A DNA stretch of 64,000 bases from Vibrio plantisponsor (GCF_013041605.1 NZ_JABEQC010000012.1:62001-126000); one strand, 5' to 3'. Numbered from the stretch's first letter, positions 26,386 to 36,656 are shown. Program-made: numbers and translations. Notes: a model not told the origin generated them from the sequence alone.

Positions 26386-28062
26386 ATGGTCTTAATTAAG
26401 CGAATGTATTCCATAGTGCGCGATACCAGACGAATAGCTCTGGTGTGGTTGCTTGTGGTGACAGCCTTATGTGTGACTTCTGTGGCGCAAGCCGAGACAA
26501 GTGCTTCATTCGATGAAGGCTTACAAGCGATTTCGACACTCAAATTCAATCAAATCGAATCGGGTGTGGATAGCATTCTTCAAAGTGGCGACGAGCGAGC
26601 GGTTGACGTATTGAGTCTGCTACTAAATGGCGATTTATATGTTGAGAAATCAAGCTCAACATTGGTAATCATTAAAGCCAAAGAGGGCAGTGACTTTACG
26701 ATTCAGCCACTTCTTTCGACCAATGATGGCGATATGTCGTCGGCAAATTCTCAGTCGACAGTAAATTCCCGAGCGATTAAAAAAATCGGTATCAACAACA
26801 GTTTGCGCGGCAAATTAAAATCGGCAATCGCCGCGTTAAGCATCTCTCATCCTAATCCGGGCAAGCGTATTGACGCGATTAACCAGTTAATGGGTTCGAT
26901 GGATGAAGAGAGTTATCAACTCCTCAAAGATCACTTAGTGAAAGAGTCAGATGCCAAAGTGAAAGACTTAGGAACAACGGCTCTAGCTATCTATGATTTG
27001 AAAAACAGCAGCGATGACAATGTCCTTGCTCAAGCGATTGATACCCTCAAACCCAGCTACCAACCAACGGCTCGCAATGCGCTTAATCAGTTTGTTAGTG
27101 AGAACCCTGAGAGTGCACTCATTGGTGCTGCGCGTATCGCATTAAGCAGCATTGAACAACGTGAGAAAGTGGCGGACATGACGCAAACCCTGTTTTTTGG
27201 TTTAAGTCTTGGTTCTGTATTGGTATTGGCAGCGATTGGTCTTGCTATTACCTTTGGCGTTATGGGTGTTATCAACATGGCACACGGCGAACTCATCATG
27301 TTGGGCGCATACACCACTTATGTGGTTCAAACCCTAATGCCAGAACACATAGGTTTATCTGTATTTATCTCTATCCCTTTAGCGTTTGTGGTGTCTGCCG
27401 TTGCTGGTGTGCTGATTGAACGTTGCGTGATTCGCTTTTTGTATGGCAGACCATTAGAAACACTGTTAGCAACATTCGGTATCAGCCTGATCCTGCAACA
27501 AGCGGTTCGCACCGTTTTCTCTCCGCTAAACCGATCGGTTTCAACACCGGATTTTATGCAAGGTGTGATTGAGATAAACCCTTTGCTTAGCCTGACATTA
27601 AACCGTTTATACATCATCGTTTTCTGTTTGATTGTGTTTGCACTTTTGTACCTGATTTTGAACTACACCCGCTTGGGTATTGAGGTTCGCGCAGTTTCGC
27701 AAAACCGCAGTATGGCGCGTGCGATGGGTGTTCGCTCTGAATGGGTGGATGCCATGACCTTCGGTTTAGGTTCGGGTATTGCGGGCATTGCGGGCGTTGC
27801 GCTAAGCCAGTTAACCAACGTAGGACCGAACTTAGGTCAGGCTTATATCATCGACTCTTTCATGGTGGTGGTATTCGGCGGTGTGGGCAACTTGTGGGGA
27901 ACGCTGGTGGCTGGCATGTCACTAGGCGTGGCAAACAAAGTTCTTGAACCTTGGGCTGGCGCCGTTCTGGCGAAAATCCTAGTGCTGGTATTCATCATTC
28001 TATTTATTCAGAAAAAGCCCCGAGGATTATTCCCTCAGAAAGGGCGTTCTGCGGAGGGATAA
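26386..28062 (+). CDS. urtB: Urea ABC transporter permease UrtB
   Basis: 558-residue permease of the LivH type. As in other UrtB proteins, an extra N-terminal part (about residues 1-260) starts with a signal-like helix ending VAQAE and is predicted to lie outside as helical repeats. The permease proper begins near FFGLSLGSVLVLAAIGLAITFGV and includes GVMGVINMAHGELIMLGAYT and the coupling region RAVSQNRSMARAMGV. It forms the channel with UrtC. Its stop is two bases before the urtC start codon. Confidence 0.94.
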   Translation: MVLIKRMYSIVRDTRRIALVWLLVVTALCVTSVAQAETSASFDEGLQAISTLKFNQIESGVDSILQSGDERAVDVLSLLLNGDLYVEKSSSTLVIIKAKEGSDFTIQPLLSTNDGDMSSANSQSTVNSRAIKKIGINNSLRGKLKSAIAALSISHPNPGKRIDAINQLMGSMDEESYQLLKDHLVKESDAKVKDLGTTALAIYDLKNSSDDNVLAQAIDTLKPSYQPTARNALNQFVSENPESALIGAARIALSSIEQREKVADMTQTLFFGLSLGSVLVLAAIGLAITFGVMGVINMAHGELIMLGAYTTYVVQTLMPEHIGLSVFISIPLAFVVSAVAGVLIERCVIRFLYGRPLETLLATFGISLILQQAVRTVFSPLNRSVSTPDFMQGVIEINPLLSLTLNRLYIIVFCLIVFALLYLILNYTRLGIEVRAVSQNRSMARAMGVRSEWVDAMTFGLGSGIAGIAGVALSQLTNVGPNLGQAYIIDSFMVVVFGGVGNLWGTLVAGMSLGVANKVLEPWAGAVLAKILVLVFIILFIQKKPRGLFPQKGRSAEG

Positions 28063-28064
28063 TC

Positions 28065-29150
28065 ATGGTGTATCAACCGAAGTTATTTGATCGCTCTACC
28101 ATGACATTTCTATTGGTTTTGGCAGTGGCTCTGGGTGTGATCCCAGTGTTGAACATGCTGGTGAGTTCAGGAAGTGCACTGCATATTTCAACCTATACCG
28201 TCACTCTAATGGGCAAGTACCTTACCTATGCATTACTCGCTGTTGCTGTGGATTTGGTGTGGGGTTATTTAGGCATTCTGAGCTTAGGTCATGCGGCATT
28301 CTTTGCTTTGGGTGGCTATGCAATGGGTATGTATCTGATGCGTCAGATTGGTGACCGAGGCATTTACGGCAACCCTGAACTGCCAGATTTCATGGTGTTC
28401 CTAAACTGGAAAGAGCTGCCTTGGTTCTGGCACGGTTTCGACCAGTTCTGGTTTGCAGCTTTAATGATCGTTCTCGCGCCTGGTGTTCTTGCGTTTGTTT
28501 TTGGTTGGTTGGCGTTTCGCTCTCGCGTAACTGGTGTGTATCTATCAATCATCACTCAAGCGCTGACTTATGCATTAATGCTGGCATTTTTCCGCAACGA
28601 AATGGGCTTTGGTGGTAACAATGGTCTAACCGATTTCAAAGATCTATTGGGCTTTGATTTACAGGCTAACTCAACCCGAATCACGCTGTTTATCTTATCG
28701 GGTATCGCACTTGGTCTTGGTTATCTGGCGTGTCGTTTTATTGTGGTGAGCCGTTTAGGGCGCGTAGCAATGGCTGTGCGCGATGCGGAATCTCGTACCC
28801 GCTTCACGGGTTACAAAGTGGAATACATCAAGTTAGCGATTTTCTGTTTTTCGGCTGTGTTAGCTGGTATTGCCGGTGCTTTGTATGTACCGCAAGTGGG
28901 CATCATCAACCCTTCTGAATTTTCTCCTTTGAACTCGATTGAGCTGGTGGTTTGGGTTGCATTGGGTGGTCGTGCAACTCTGTACGGCGCTGTGGTGGGG
29001 GCATTAGCGGTCAACTATGCCAAAACCTATTTAACCGCTGCGTTACCAGAGGTATGGCTGTTTAGCCTTGGCGCTATGTTTGTGTTAGTGACGCTGTTCC
29101 TGCCAAAAGGTGTGGTTGGGCTTATCAAAACCAAGGAGGCAAACGCATGA
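28065..29150 (+). CDS. urtC: Urea ABC transporter permease UrtC
   Basis: About 361 residues, LivM-type permease and partner of UrtB. Visible landmarks are LVWGYLGILSLGHAAFFALGG and the cytoplasmic coupling segment MAVRDAESRTRFTGY. The start is set at the ATG at 28065, preceded by GGAGGGAT; the frame is open back into urtB but that would overlap urtB by over 100 bases. The stop overlaps the urtD start by four bases (ATGA). Confidence 0.94.
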   Translation: MVYQPKLFDRSTMTFLLVLAVALGVIPVLNMLVSSGSALHISTYTVTLMGKYLTYALLAVAVDLVWGYLGILSLGHAAFFALGGYAMGMYLMRQIGDRGIYGNPELPDFMVFLNWKELPWFWHGFDQFWFAALMIVLAPGVLAFVFGWLAFRSRVTGVYLSIITQALTYALMLAFFRNEMGFGGNNGLTDFKDLLGFDLQANSTRITLFILSGIALGLGYLACRFIVVSRLGRVAMAVRDAESRTRFTGYKVEYIKLAIFCFSAVLAGIAGALYVPQVGIINPSEFSPLNSIELVVWVALGGRATLYGAVVGALAVNYAKTYLTAALPEVWLFSLGAMFVLVTLFLPKGVVGLIKTKEANA

Positions 29151-29986
29151 GCTTGAGAGATTTTGCAAGGTCAATGACTGACCGTGAACATGTTTACGAT
29201 TTCCTTGTGCCGAAAGTAAATCCAATGCTGACTGTTGGTCATGGCTGCTTGCTTTACCTTGAAGGATTGACCGTCAGTTTTGATGGTTTCAAAGCGATAA
29301 ACGATCTCAATTTGTACATCAATGAAGGGGAGCTGCGCTGCATTATCGGCCCTAATGGCGCGGGTAAAACCACCATGATGGACATTATTACTGGCAAAAC
29401 TCGCCCAGACAGTGGCAGTGCGTGGTTTGGGCAGAATATTGATCTGCTTGAACTGAGCGAACCGGAAATCGCCCAAGCGGGAATCGGCCGTAAATTCCAA
29501 AAACCGACAGTATTTGAAAACCAAACCGTGTTTAACAACCTTGAATTGGCGATGGCTGGAGCGAAAACCGTTCGTTCGACCTTGTTTGCCAAACTGAGTT
29601 CTTCAGACATTGATTACATCGATTATGTGCTGAAACAAATCGGTTTAGAGCCTCAACGCTTTTTACTCGCTGGTGCTCTGTCTCACGGACAAAAACAGTG
29701 GCTAGAGATTGGCATGCTGCTGATGCAAAACCCGAAACTGTTGCTGGTGGATGAGCCTGTGGCGGGAATGACGCATCAGGAAATGGACAGAACCGGTGAG
29801 CTACTCACCAGCCTCGCTGGCGAACGCACCATCGTGTTGGTTGAACACGACATGGATTTTGTTCGCTCGATTGCCAAAAACGTTACGGTTCTTCATCAAG
29901 GATCTGTACTTGCCGAAGGCACCATGGATCAGGTGCAAAGCAACCCCAAAGTGGTTGAGGTCTATTTGGGAGAAGAAGCATGTTAA
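29147..29986 (+). CDS. urtD: Urea ABC transporter ATPase UrtD
   Basis: 279-residue ATPase of the LivG type. Walker A is GPNGAGKTT (residues 68-76), the signature is LSHGQKQ, and Walker B LLLVDEP is followed by VAGMTHQE, typical of UrtD. Residues 1-35 before the ATPase core are an N-terminal extension also seen in this subfamily. It powers uptake together with UrtE. It overlaps urtC by four and urtE by seven bases, showing tight translational coupling. Confidence 0.94.
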   Translation: MSLRDFARSMTDREHVYDFLVPKVNPMLTVGHGCLLYLEGLTVSFDGFKAINDLNLYINEGELRCIIGPNGAGKTTMMDIITGKTRPDSGSAWFGQNIDLLELSEPEIAQAGIGRKFQKPTVFENQTVFNNLELAMAGAKTVRSTLFAKLSSSDIDYIDYVLKQIGLEPQRFLLAGALSHGQKQWLEIGMLLMQNPKLLLVDEPVAGMTHQEMDRTGELLTSLAGERTIVLVEHDMDFVRSIAKNVTVLHQGSVLAEGTMDQVQSNPKVVEVYLGEEAC

Positions 29987-30675
29987 CGGTGAAAGGATTA
30001 AACCAGTTTTACGGACAAAGCCATACCCTGTGGGACTTAGACCTTAATGTTGAAGAGGGTAAATGTACCTGCCTGATGGGACGCAACGGAGTGGGTAAAA
30101 CCACGTTATTGCAATGTGTGATGGGGTTGCTTGCGACACAAAGTGGTCAAATTGAATATCTTGGGCAAGACATTGCTGGATTATCAGCGGAAAAACGTGC
30201 GCCTTTGGGTATCGGTTATGTCCCTCAAGGTCGCCAAATATTCCCTTTGCTCACGGTGGAGGAAAACCTGCGTATAGGTTTACCCGTACGCGGCGACAAG
30301 AGCAAAAATGTACCGGATTTTATCTATGAGCTTTTCCCGGTGCTCAAAGAGATGCTGCATCGTCGTGGTGGCGACCTTTCAGGTGGTCAGCAGCAACAAC
30401 TTGCGATTGGTCGAGCACTGGTCATTAACCCCAAACTACTAATTTTGGATGAGCCAACAGAGGGTATACAACCTAACGTAGTGGCTGAGATTGGCGACAT
30501 CATTCGCCGTCTAAATCAGGAAATTGGTCTGACGGTATTGCTGGTCGAACAGAAGTTACCATTTGCCAGAAAAGTGGCTGACCGATTCTGCATTCTTGAT
30601 CGTGGACGCCAAGTGGCTGCAGGTGAGATGACAGAACTCAATGATGCTCTGGTCAAAGAATATCTAACGGTGTAG
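29980..30675 (+). CDS. urtE: Urea ABC transporter ATPase UrtE
   Basis: 231-residue ATPase of the LivF type. It has Walker A GRNGVGKTT (residues 34-42), the Q-loop stretch GYVPQGRQIFPLLTV, the signature LSGGQQQ, Walker B LLILDEP followed by TEGIQP, and the switch segment LLVEQ. Together with UrtD it energises the UrtB-UrtC channel. The gap to ureD is only four bases, so transport and urease genes form one transcription unit. Confidence 0.94.
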   Translation: MLTVKGLNQFYGQSHTLWDLDLNVEEGKCTCLMGRNGVGKTTLLQCVMGLLATQSGQIEYLGQDIAGLSAEKRAPLGIGYVPQGRQIFPLLTVEENLRIGLPVRGDKSKNVPDFIYELFPVLKEMLHRRGGDLSGGQQQQLAIGRALVINPKLLILDEPTEGIQPNVVAEIGDIIRRLNQEIGLTVLLVEQKLPFARKVADRFCILDRGRQVAAGEMTELNDALVKEYLTV

Positions 30676-30679
30676 CGCT

Positions 30680-31540
30680 ATGAATCTTATGTCTAAGTTC
30701 GATCTCATCAGTCAAACCGAGCGCCATTGGCCAGCGTTTCTCTCGCTGGGTTTTGATTTTGATGGCGAGAAGACTCGAATGCACCAAATGGCGTTTCAAG
30801 GGCCACTTCGTGTACAGCGTCCATTCTACCCAGAGCAGGAGGTTTGCCATGTTTATTTGCTGCATCCGCCGGGTGGGTTGGTTTCTGGTGATGACTTAAG
30901 CATTCAGGTGGAATGTGCGCAAGACAGCCACGCGCTGATCACCACACCTTCTGCGGGAAAAATATATCGAGCAGACAGCCAAGGCGGCGCACAGCGTCAG
31001 CAGGTTCATATTGATGTGCACAGTGCCCGTTGTGAATGGATGCCTATGGAAACCATCGTGTTTGACGGTGCGCACGGTAAACTTTCTACACGAGTGAACT
31101 TGTATGGCGAGGCGAAATTCGTCGGCATTGACGTGTTCTGTTTAGGTCGGCCGAAAAGTCATCTGCCATTTGTTAGCGGCAGTGTTGAACAGCGTTTGGC
31201 GGTCTATTTGGAAGATAAGCCGATTCTGCTTGAGCGCCAATTTCTGTCTGCGGACGATCCGCTTCTCACCGCAATGAGTGGTTTCAATCATCATCTGGTT
31301 TCTGGAACTTTGGTGGTGTTTGGTATTGAAGATGCAGATTCTGCGGTTACTGCATTAAGACATTCCCTAGATTCAAAACAAACCACACTGAGCGTTACCC
31401 ATCGTCTAGGGGTAATAGTGGTTCGCTATTTGGGCGATTGCAGTGAACAGGCACAACAACAATTACGTGGATGTTGGCAACTTCTGCGACCGCTATTGAT
31501 GGGCATCGAGCCTTGCCCACCAAGGATTTGGAACACCTGA
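30680..31540 (+). CDS. ureD: Urease accessory protein UreD
   Basis: 286-residue scaffold (UreD/UreH) that binds apo-urease first and recruits UreF and UreG so that nickel can be delivered. Recognisable segments are HPPGGLVSGDDL, TTPSAGKIYRA and WMPMETIVFDGA. The ATG at 30680 lies five bases after urtE; an ATG three codons later is possible. It leads the ureDABCEFG order common in enteric and Vibrio urease clusters. Confidence 0.95.
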   Translation: MNLMSKFDLISQTERHWPAFLSLGFDFDGEKTRMHQMAFQGPLRVQRPFYPEQEVCHVYLLHPPGGLVSGDDLSIQVECAQDSHALITTPSAGKIYRADSQGGAQRQQVHIDVHSARCEWMPMETIVFDGAHGKLSTRVNLYGEAKFVGIDVFCLGRPKSHLPFVSGSVEQRLAVYLEDKPILLERQFLSADDPLLTAMSGFNHHLVSGTLVVFGIEDADSAVTALRHSLDSKQTTLSVTHRLGVIVVRYLGDCSEQAQQQLRGCWQLLRPLLMGIEPCPPRIWNT

Positions 31541-31566
31541 TTTAAACCATTTTTCAGAGGGACGAT

Positions 31567-31869
31567 ATGGAATTATCACCAAGAGACAAGGATAAACTGC
31601 TGCTGTTTACTGCGGCGTTGTTGGCTGAGCGCCGATTGGCTAAAGGTATCAAGCTCAACTATCCAGAAGCCAGTGCTTATATCTCCGCAGCCATTATGGA
31701 AGGTGCGCGAGAAGGTAAAACGGTGGCTCAGTTAATGAGTGAAGGACGCACTTTATTAAGCAAAAGCGAGGTTATGGACGGCATTGCAGAGCTTCTAGAA
31801 GAAGTGCAGGTTGAAGCCACCTTTCCTGACGGGACTAAACTGGTCACCGTTCATAACCCGATTCAGTAG
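31567..31869 (+). CDS. ureA: Urease gamma subunit
   Basis: 100 residues, the full size of bacterial UreA. It starts [20 protein letters not shown] and contains [24 protein letters not shown] (split here as [11 protein letters not shown] and [10 protein letters not shown]), near invariant in the family. UreA packs with UreB and UreC in the (alpha-beta-gamma)3 urease. A GAGGGAC ribosome site precedes the ATG. The product is cytoplasmic. Confidence 0.96.
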   Translation: MELSPRDKDKLLLFTAALLAERRLAKGIKLNYPEASAYISAAIMEGAREGKTVAQLMSEGRTLLSKSEVMDGIAELLEEVQVEATFPDGTKLVTVHNPIQ

Positions 31870-31877
31870 GAGGCGTT

Positions 31878-32183
31878 ATGAAGCCAGGAGAATACCAACT
31901 GCAATCTGCACCCATTGAACTCAACGCGGGGCGTAAAACCTTGAGTATTTCAGTGGTGAATCACGGTGACCGACCTGTGCAAGTGGGCAGCCATTATCAT
32001 TTTTTTGAAACCAATCCAGCACTCGACTTTGAGCGTGAGAAAACCAAAGGAATGCGTTTGAACATTGCTGCGGGAACGGCTGTTCGTTTTGAACCGGGAC
32101 AAACTCGCAACGTAGAACTGGTTGAGTTAGATGGTGCGAGAGAAGTGTACGGCTTCCGCGCAGAAGTGATGGGTAAGGTCTGA
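31878..32183 (+). CDS. ureB: Urease beta subunit
   Basis: 101-residue UreB, starting MKPGEYQL and containing [20 protein letters not shown] and [19 protein letters not shown], both family hallmarks. It is a separate polypeptide, unlike the fused UreAB of Helicobacter. It starts eight bases after ureA with AGGAGG overlapping the ureA stop, so translation is likely coupled. Confidence 0.96.
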   Translation: MKPGEYQLQSAPIELNAGRKTLSISVVNHGDRPVQVGSHYHFFETNPALDFEREKTKGMRLNIAAGTAVRFEPGQTRNVELVELDGAREVYGFRAEVMGKV

Positions 32184-32205
32184 TTTCAAGGAATAGGAAA
32201 TAAAA

Positions 32206-33912
32206 ATGGCAGAGATATCTAGGGCTGCGTATGCCGATATGTACGGGCCGACAACCGGCGACAAAGTTCGTTTAGCGGACACTGAGCTGTGGATTCAGGT
32301 TGAAAAAGATTTTACGACTTATGGCGACGAAGTGAAATTCGGTGGCGGTAAGGTGATTCGCGATGGCATGGGACAAGGTCAGAAATGCCGCGACGAAGTG
32401 GTGGACTGCGTGATAACAAATGCTCTGATCCTTGATCACTGGGGCATTGTTAAAGCTGATATCGGCATTAAAGATGGCAAGATCCACGCAATCGGCAAAG
32501 CGGGTAACTCAGATATCCAGCCGAACGTGACGATTCATATCGGTGCCAGCACAGAAGTGATTGCTGGCGAAGGTCATATTGTGACAGCAGGTGCGATTGA
32601 CGCGCACATTCACTTTATCTGTCCGCAGCAAATCGAAGAAGCGCTGATGTCAGGCACAACGACTATGCTGGGCGGTGGGACAGGTCCAGCAACGGGAACT
32701 AACGCCACTACCTGTACACCGGGCGCTTGGAACCTCGCTCAGATGCTGCGCAGCACAGACTTAATGCCGATGAACTTTGGTTTTCTTGGTAAAGGTAACG
32801 CCAGTTTGCCGCAAGCGTTAGAAGAACAACTTGAAGCGGGTGCGTGTGGCTTAAAACTGCATGAAGACTGGGGAACGACACCGGCTTCGATTGATAACTG
32901 CTTGGCAGTGGCTGAAAAGTATGATGTCCAGGTCGCAATTCATACCGACACATTAAATGAATCGGGCTTTGTGGAAGATACCCTTGCGGCATTCAAAGGT
33001 CGTACGATTCACACCTACCATACGGAAGGTGCTGGTGGTGGTCATGCTCCGGATATTATCGTCGCTTGTGGTCAGCCGAATGTGCTTCCATCTTCGACCA
33101 ACCCGACTCGTCCTTACACAGTAAACACAGTGGATGAACACCTCGACATGTTGATGGTGTGTCACCACCTTGATCCCAACATTCCTGAAGATGTGGCGTT
33201 TGCTGATTCTCGTATCCGCAAAGAGACTATTGCAGCAGAAGATATTCTGCATGACTTAGGCGCGTTCTCGATGATTGCTTCTGACTCACAGGCAATGGGC
33301 CGAGTGGGTGAAGTGATTTGCCGTACTTGGCAAACCGCGCACAAGATGAAAGTGCAGCGCGGCTTATTGCCAGAAGATGAAGAGCGTCAGGCGGATAACT
33401 TCCGCGCCAAGCGTTACATCGCCAAATACACCATTAACCCAGCTATCGCGCATGGCATCTCTCATGTTGTGGGTTCGCTCGAAGTGGGTAAGTTGGCGGA
33501 TATCGTACTTTGGAAACCGGCTTTCTTTGGCGTTAAACCAGCGTTGATCATTAAAGGCGGTTTTATTGCTGCTGCACCAATGGGAGATGCGAACGCATCC
33601 ATTCCAACACCTCAACCTGTGCATTATCGCTATATGTTCGGCGGATTTGGCACTGCGGGCGCTGCAACGTCAGTCACTTTCACCAGCAAAGCGGCAATGG
33701 AGAACGGCTTGCAGCAAACGCTAGGGCTGAAACGTGAGTTAGCTGCGTGTCTTAACAGTCGTAACGTAACCAAGAACGACATGATTCATAACGACTACAT
33801 GCCGGTGATCAGTGTCGATCCGCAAACCTATGAAGTGAAAGCGGATGGACAGCTGTTAACTTGCGACCCAGCAACGGAACTGCCTCTAGCACAACGTTAT
33901 TCGTTGTTCTGA
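32206..33912 (+). CDS. ureC: Urease alpha (catalytic) subunit
   Basis: 568-residue catalytic subunit; it hydrolyses urea to ammonia and carbamate at a di-nickel centre. Every active-site residue falls at the same number as in Klebsiella urease: His134 and His136 (AHIHF), Lys217 to be carbamylated (GLKLHEDWG), His246, His272 ([15 protein letters not shown]), Cys319-His320 of the flap (MVCHH) and Asp360 ([10 protein letters not shown]). The enzyme should therefore be active once nickel is loaded. It follows ureB by 22 bases. Confidence 0.97.
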   Translation: MAEISRAAYADMYGPTTGDKVRLADTELWIQVEKDFTTYGDEVKFGGGKVIRDGMGQGQKCRDEVVDCVITNALILDHWGIVKADIGIKDGKIHAIGKAGNSDIQPNVTIHIGASTEVIAGEGHIVTAGAIDAHIHFICPQQIEEALMSGTTTMLGGGTGPATGTNATTCTPGAWNLAQMLRSTDLMPMNFGFLGKGNASLPQALEEQLEAGACGLKLHEDWGTTPASIDNCLAVAEKYDVQVAIHTDTLNESGFVEDTLAAFKGRTIHTYHTEGAGGGHAPDIIVACGQPNVLPSSTNPTRPYTVNTVDEHLDMLMVCHHLDPNIPEDVAFADSRIRKETIAAEDILHDLGAFSMIASDSQAMGRVGEVICRTWQTAHKMKVQRGLLPEDEERQADNFRAKRYIAKYTINPAIAHGISHVVGSLEVGKLADIVLWKPAFFGVKPALIIKGGFIAAAPMGDANASIPTPQPVHYRYMFGGFGTAGAATSVTFTSKAAMENGLQQTLGLKRELAACLNSRNVTKNDMIHNDYMPVISVDPQTYEVKADGQLLTCDPATELPLAQRYSLF

Positions 33913-33935
33913 GAAACCGAACTAAGGAGAGTTGT

Positions 33936-34553
33936 ATGTTGAAAGTTGTAGGACGTTCCGACCATTTCCATGGAGCAGTGTTGGATAAGGTTATTTTGCC
34001 ATTTGCACTGCGTCAGAAAGGTCGATTCAGAACAATGAGCCAATCTGGACTGGATGTAGGTGTGTTTTTACCTCGTGGAGATGTGCTTAAACATGGTGAC
34101 TACCTGCACACCGAGTGCGGACAAGTATTAGTTGTGGTTGCTGAAAAAGAAGCCGTTGTGACAGCGAAAACCGATGATTGGGAAACCTTCGCCAAGGCGT
34201 GTTACCACATGGGCAACCGTCATGTACCTATGGCGATAGGTCAGTGTTGGTTGCGATTCCAACCAGACCACGTACTGCAAGAAATGGTAGAAATGATGGG
34301 GCTGGTCTGTGAAGCCCAATTGGCAGAATTCACGCCAGAAAATGGCGCTTATCATGGCAGTGGTAAAGGTCATCATCACGAGCATGACCATTCACATGAT
34401 CATCATTCACACGATCATCAGTCGCACGATCACGACCACGGTCATTCTCATGGACATAGCGATTCACATGGACACAGCCATTCTCATGGTCATTCCCATA
34501 ATCATTTGCACACTGAATCGCACAACAAAAGCCATGGGGAGCACCATCACTAA
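33936..34553 (+). CDS. ureE: Urease accessory protein UreE with long His-rich tail
   Basis: Nickel metallochaperone of about 205 residues. The first 140 form the usual peptide-binding and nickel-binding domains, including FHGAVLDKVILPFALRQKGR and CYHMGNRHVPM. The last 66 residues contain 30 histidines in HS/HD/HG repeats, an expanded form of the His-rich tail known from Klebsiella UreE, fit to store several nickel ions. The ATG at 33936 is used, with AAGGAG eight bases before it; an upstream in-frame extension would run into ureC. The stop overlaps the ureF start by one base. Confidence 0.94.
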   Translation: MLKVVGRSDHFHGAVLDKVILPFALRQKGRFRTMSQSGLDVGVFLPRGDVLKHGDYLHTECGQVLVVVAEKEAVVTAKTDDWETFAKACYHMGNRHVPMAIGQCWLRFQPDHVLQEMVEMMGLVCEAQLAEFTPENGAYHGSGKGHHHEHDHSHDHHSHDHQSHDHDHGHSHGHSDSHGHSHSHGHSHNHLHTESHNKSHGEHHH

Positions 34554-35215
34554 TGCAGATTTCAGCGTTGTTATCTCTGCTGCATTTAAGTAGCCCGAGT
34601 CTACCAATAGGTGCGTTTGCCTATAGCCAAGGCTTGGAAGGTGCGGTGGAACTGCAATGGGTGAAGGATGAAGCGAGCTTAAAGGCATGGCTGTCTCCGC
34701 TGCTGAGAAGCGGACAGGCAAATTTGGAACTACCGCTATTAAAGCGCTTTTATCAGGCATGGCAACTCAACGATGTAAACCAAATCGAATATTGGCAGCA
34801 GGTGTTACTGGCTAACCGTGAAACTGCAGAGCTAGTGATGGAGGAGCAGAAACTTGGGCAAACTCTTCATCGGTTATTGGCCAGTTTAAACGTTGAGCTA
34901 GACAGTAAAGCGCGCAGCATGAGTTACCTGCCGTTATACGCAAAAGCTTGTGTGCACTTTAACGTGCCACTCGAAGTCGCGGCGACAGGTTGGCTCTGGT
35001 CTTGGCTAGAAAATCAGGTCACGGTGGCGTGCAAAACCGTTCCGCTAGGACAGACCTCTGCACAGAAAGTGTTAATCGAAATGATGCCCGTGATTGAACA
35101 GGCGATCGAAACAGGTTTATCCGTCAGTGACGACAACATCGGACTGACATTACCCAATTTTGCCATGGTGAGTGCATGGCATGAGACTCAATATTCAAGA
35201 TTATTTAGGAGTTAA
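34553..35215 (+). CDS. ureF: Urease accessory protein UreF
   Basis: 220-residue all-helical UreF, which binds UreD and acts as the checkpoint for the GTPase UreG during nickel loading. Typical segments are [16 protein letters not shown] near the N terminus and [20 protein letters not shown] in the second half, with PLGQTSAQK following. It overlaps ureE by one base (TAATG) and ends two bases before ureG. Confidence 0.94.
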   Translation: MQISALLSLLHLSSPSLPIGAFAYSQGLEGAVELQWVKDEASLKAWLSPLLRSGQANLELPLLKRFYQAWQLNDVNQIEYWQQVLLANRETAELVMEEQKLGQTLHRLLASLNVELDSKARSMSYLPLYAKACVHFNVPLEVAATGWLWSWLENQVTVACKTVPLGQTSAQKVLIEMMPVIEQAIETGLSVSDDNIGLTLPNFAMVSAWHETQYSRLFRS

Positions 35216-35217
35216 AT

Positions 35218-35862
35218 ATGAGCACACAATGTTTACGAGTAGGCGTCGGTGGCCCGGTAGGCTCCGGTAAAACAGCGTTGTTACGTCAGTTATGTTCGGC
35301 AATGCGTGAACACTACAATCTTGCGGTGGTAACGAATGATATTTACACCAAGGAAGATGCTGAGTTTCTGATGCGCCACGAGGCGCTAGATATTGACCGC
35401 ATTATGGGGGTTGAAACTGGTGGTTGTCCCCATACTGCAATTCGCGAAGATGCTTCTATGAATCTCGCTGCTATTGATGAGTTGCAACATCGTCATCCGG
35501 GCTTGGAATTGGTATTGGTAGAAAGTGGCGGTGATAATTTGAGCGCGACTTTCAGCCCAGAACTCTCTGATTTGACGCTGTACGTGATTGACGTTTGTGC
35601 GGGTGACAAAATTCCACGTAAAGGTGGACCGGGTATCACTAAGTCAGATCTTCTGATTATCAACAAAACCGATCTCGCGCCGATGGTTAACGCATCACTT
35701 GAAGTAATGGACCGAGATGCGAAGAAAATGCGCGGAGATAAACCGTTTGTTTTTACTAACTTAATTCGTGGTGACGGTTTGAAAACAGTCATCGATTTTA
35801 TCGTTCAGCAAGGCATGTTAGCCGAGCGTGACGTGAATGTCGTCGTAACTGAACAGATCTAA
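35218..35862 (+). CDS. ureG: Urease accessory GTPase UreG
   Basis: 214-residue SIMIBI-class GTPase that drives nickel insertion. The P-loop [11 protein letters not shown] is at about residues 11-21, the switch and metal site region appears as [19 protein letters not shown] (containing the nickel-binding Cys-Pro-His), then [15 protein letters not shown] and the base-specificity motif NKTDL. All expected motifs are intact. It starts two bases after the ureF stop. Confidence 0.96.
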   Translation: MSTQCLRVGVGGPVGSGKTALLRQLCSAMREHYNLAVVTNDIYTKEDAEFLMRHEALDIDRIMGVETGGCPHTAIREDASMNLAAIDELQHRHPGLELVLVESGGDNLSATFSPELSDLTLYVIDVCAGDKIPRKGGPGITKSDLLIINKTDLAPMVNASLEVMDRDAKKMRGDKPFVFTNLIRGDGLKTVIDFIVQQGMLAERDVNVVVTEQI

Positions 35863-35905
35863 TAGAGCCGTATTAACGGGCTGTTGTAAGAAAAGGAATT
35901 TTTAA

Positions 35906-36448
35906 ATGAAACTATCTCTTAGCAAAATCATCTCTGCCGCCGCTCTGCTGGCTGCAAGTTCACCAAGCTTTGCTCACACTGGGCACGCAATGCACGCGAG
36001 TTTCTCTGAAGGATTTTTGCACCCGTTAACGGGCATTGATCATCTTGCTGCGCTGGTCTTGATTGGATTTTTTGCGGCAAGCTATAGCTACAAAAAATCG
36101 GCGCAAATTATTGCTTGTTTTGCTGCCGCGTTAATGGCCGGATTCTTTGTTGGCGTTGAATGGTCGAATGCATCAATGGTGGAATCGCTGGTTGCTGGCT
36201 CTTTGATTGCATTGCCTGTTGCTTTGTATTCCTACCGTAAAACAGGGGCAATTAAGTGGCTTTCTATGATCAGTATTGCAGCGTTCAGCGCTTGTCATGG
36301 CTTAGTACAAGGCGCAGAAGCGATTGGCGCAGTGAGCGAATTTTGCCTTGGTTCACTGGCGGCAAGCGTAATGGTGATGGTTGGCGTTAATGTAATGGTT
36401 AAAGCTATCCGCAATGCTGTTGCTCATTTCACTACTGTTAAACAATAA
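35906..36448 (+). CDS. ureJ: HupE/UreJ family nickel permease
   Basis: 180-residue membrane protein of the HupE/UreJ family, secondary nickel transporters linked to urease or hydrogenase. It has a cleavable signal sequence ending about FAHTG, the family motif HPLTGIDHLAAL just after, and five or six membrane helices. A His-rich start of the mature protein (HTGHAMH) may bind metal. It closes the urease operon 43 bases after ureG and just before a strong terminator. No other nickel uptake gene is in the window. Confidence 0.9.
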   Translation: MKLSLSKIISAAALLAASSPSFAHTGHAMHASFSEGFLHPLTGIDHLAALVLIGFFAASYSYKKSAQIIACFAAALMAGFFVGVEWSNASMVESLVAGSLIALPVALYSYRKTGAIKWLSMISIAAFSACHGLVQGAEAIGAVSEFCLGSLAASVMVMVGVNVMVKAIRNAVAHFTTVKQ

Positions 36449-36488
36449 CAACATCCGTTGGCTATAAATACGGGTCAGAAGTGACAGG

Positions 36489-36515
36489 AAAGGGAGCGAA
36501 ATGCTCCCTTTGTTT
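36489..36515 (+). terminator. Intrinsic terminator ending urt-ure operon
   Basis: AAAGGGAGC (36489-36497) pairs perfectly with GCTCCCTTT (36503-36511) over a five-base loop, followed by GTTTATG. It lies 40 bases after the hupE/ureJ stop. Confidence 0.88.
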
Positions 36516-36656
36516 ATGTCGAACGTTTATATCTAGCCCTGTCATTGGTGAAATTATTTATTTAAATATGAAATAATTTTTCAAAAAGCATTGTAATGAC
36601 CTAGCTAAGCTGAGATAACTAAACGCGTCTGTGCATTAGATGTAAGGTCTATCTTT

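Noticed and set aside
34353-34550. Short near-repeats in ureE as a CRISPR-like or tandem repeat array
   Set aside because: They code in frame for HS/HD/HG steps of the UreE tail and have no spacers.
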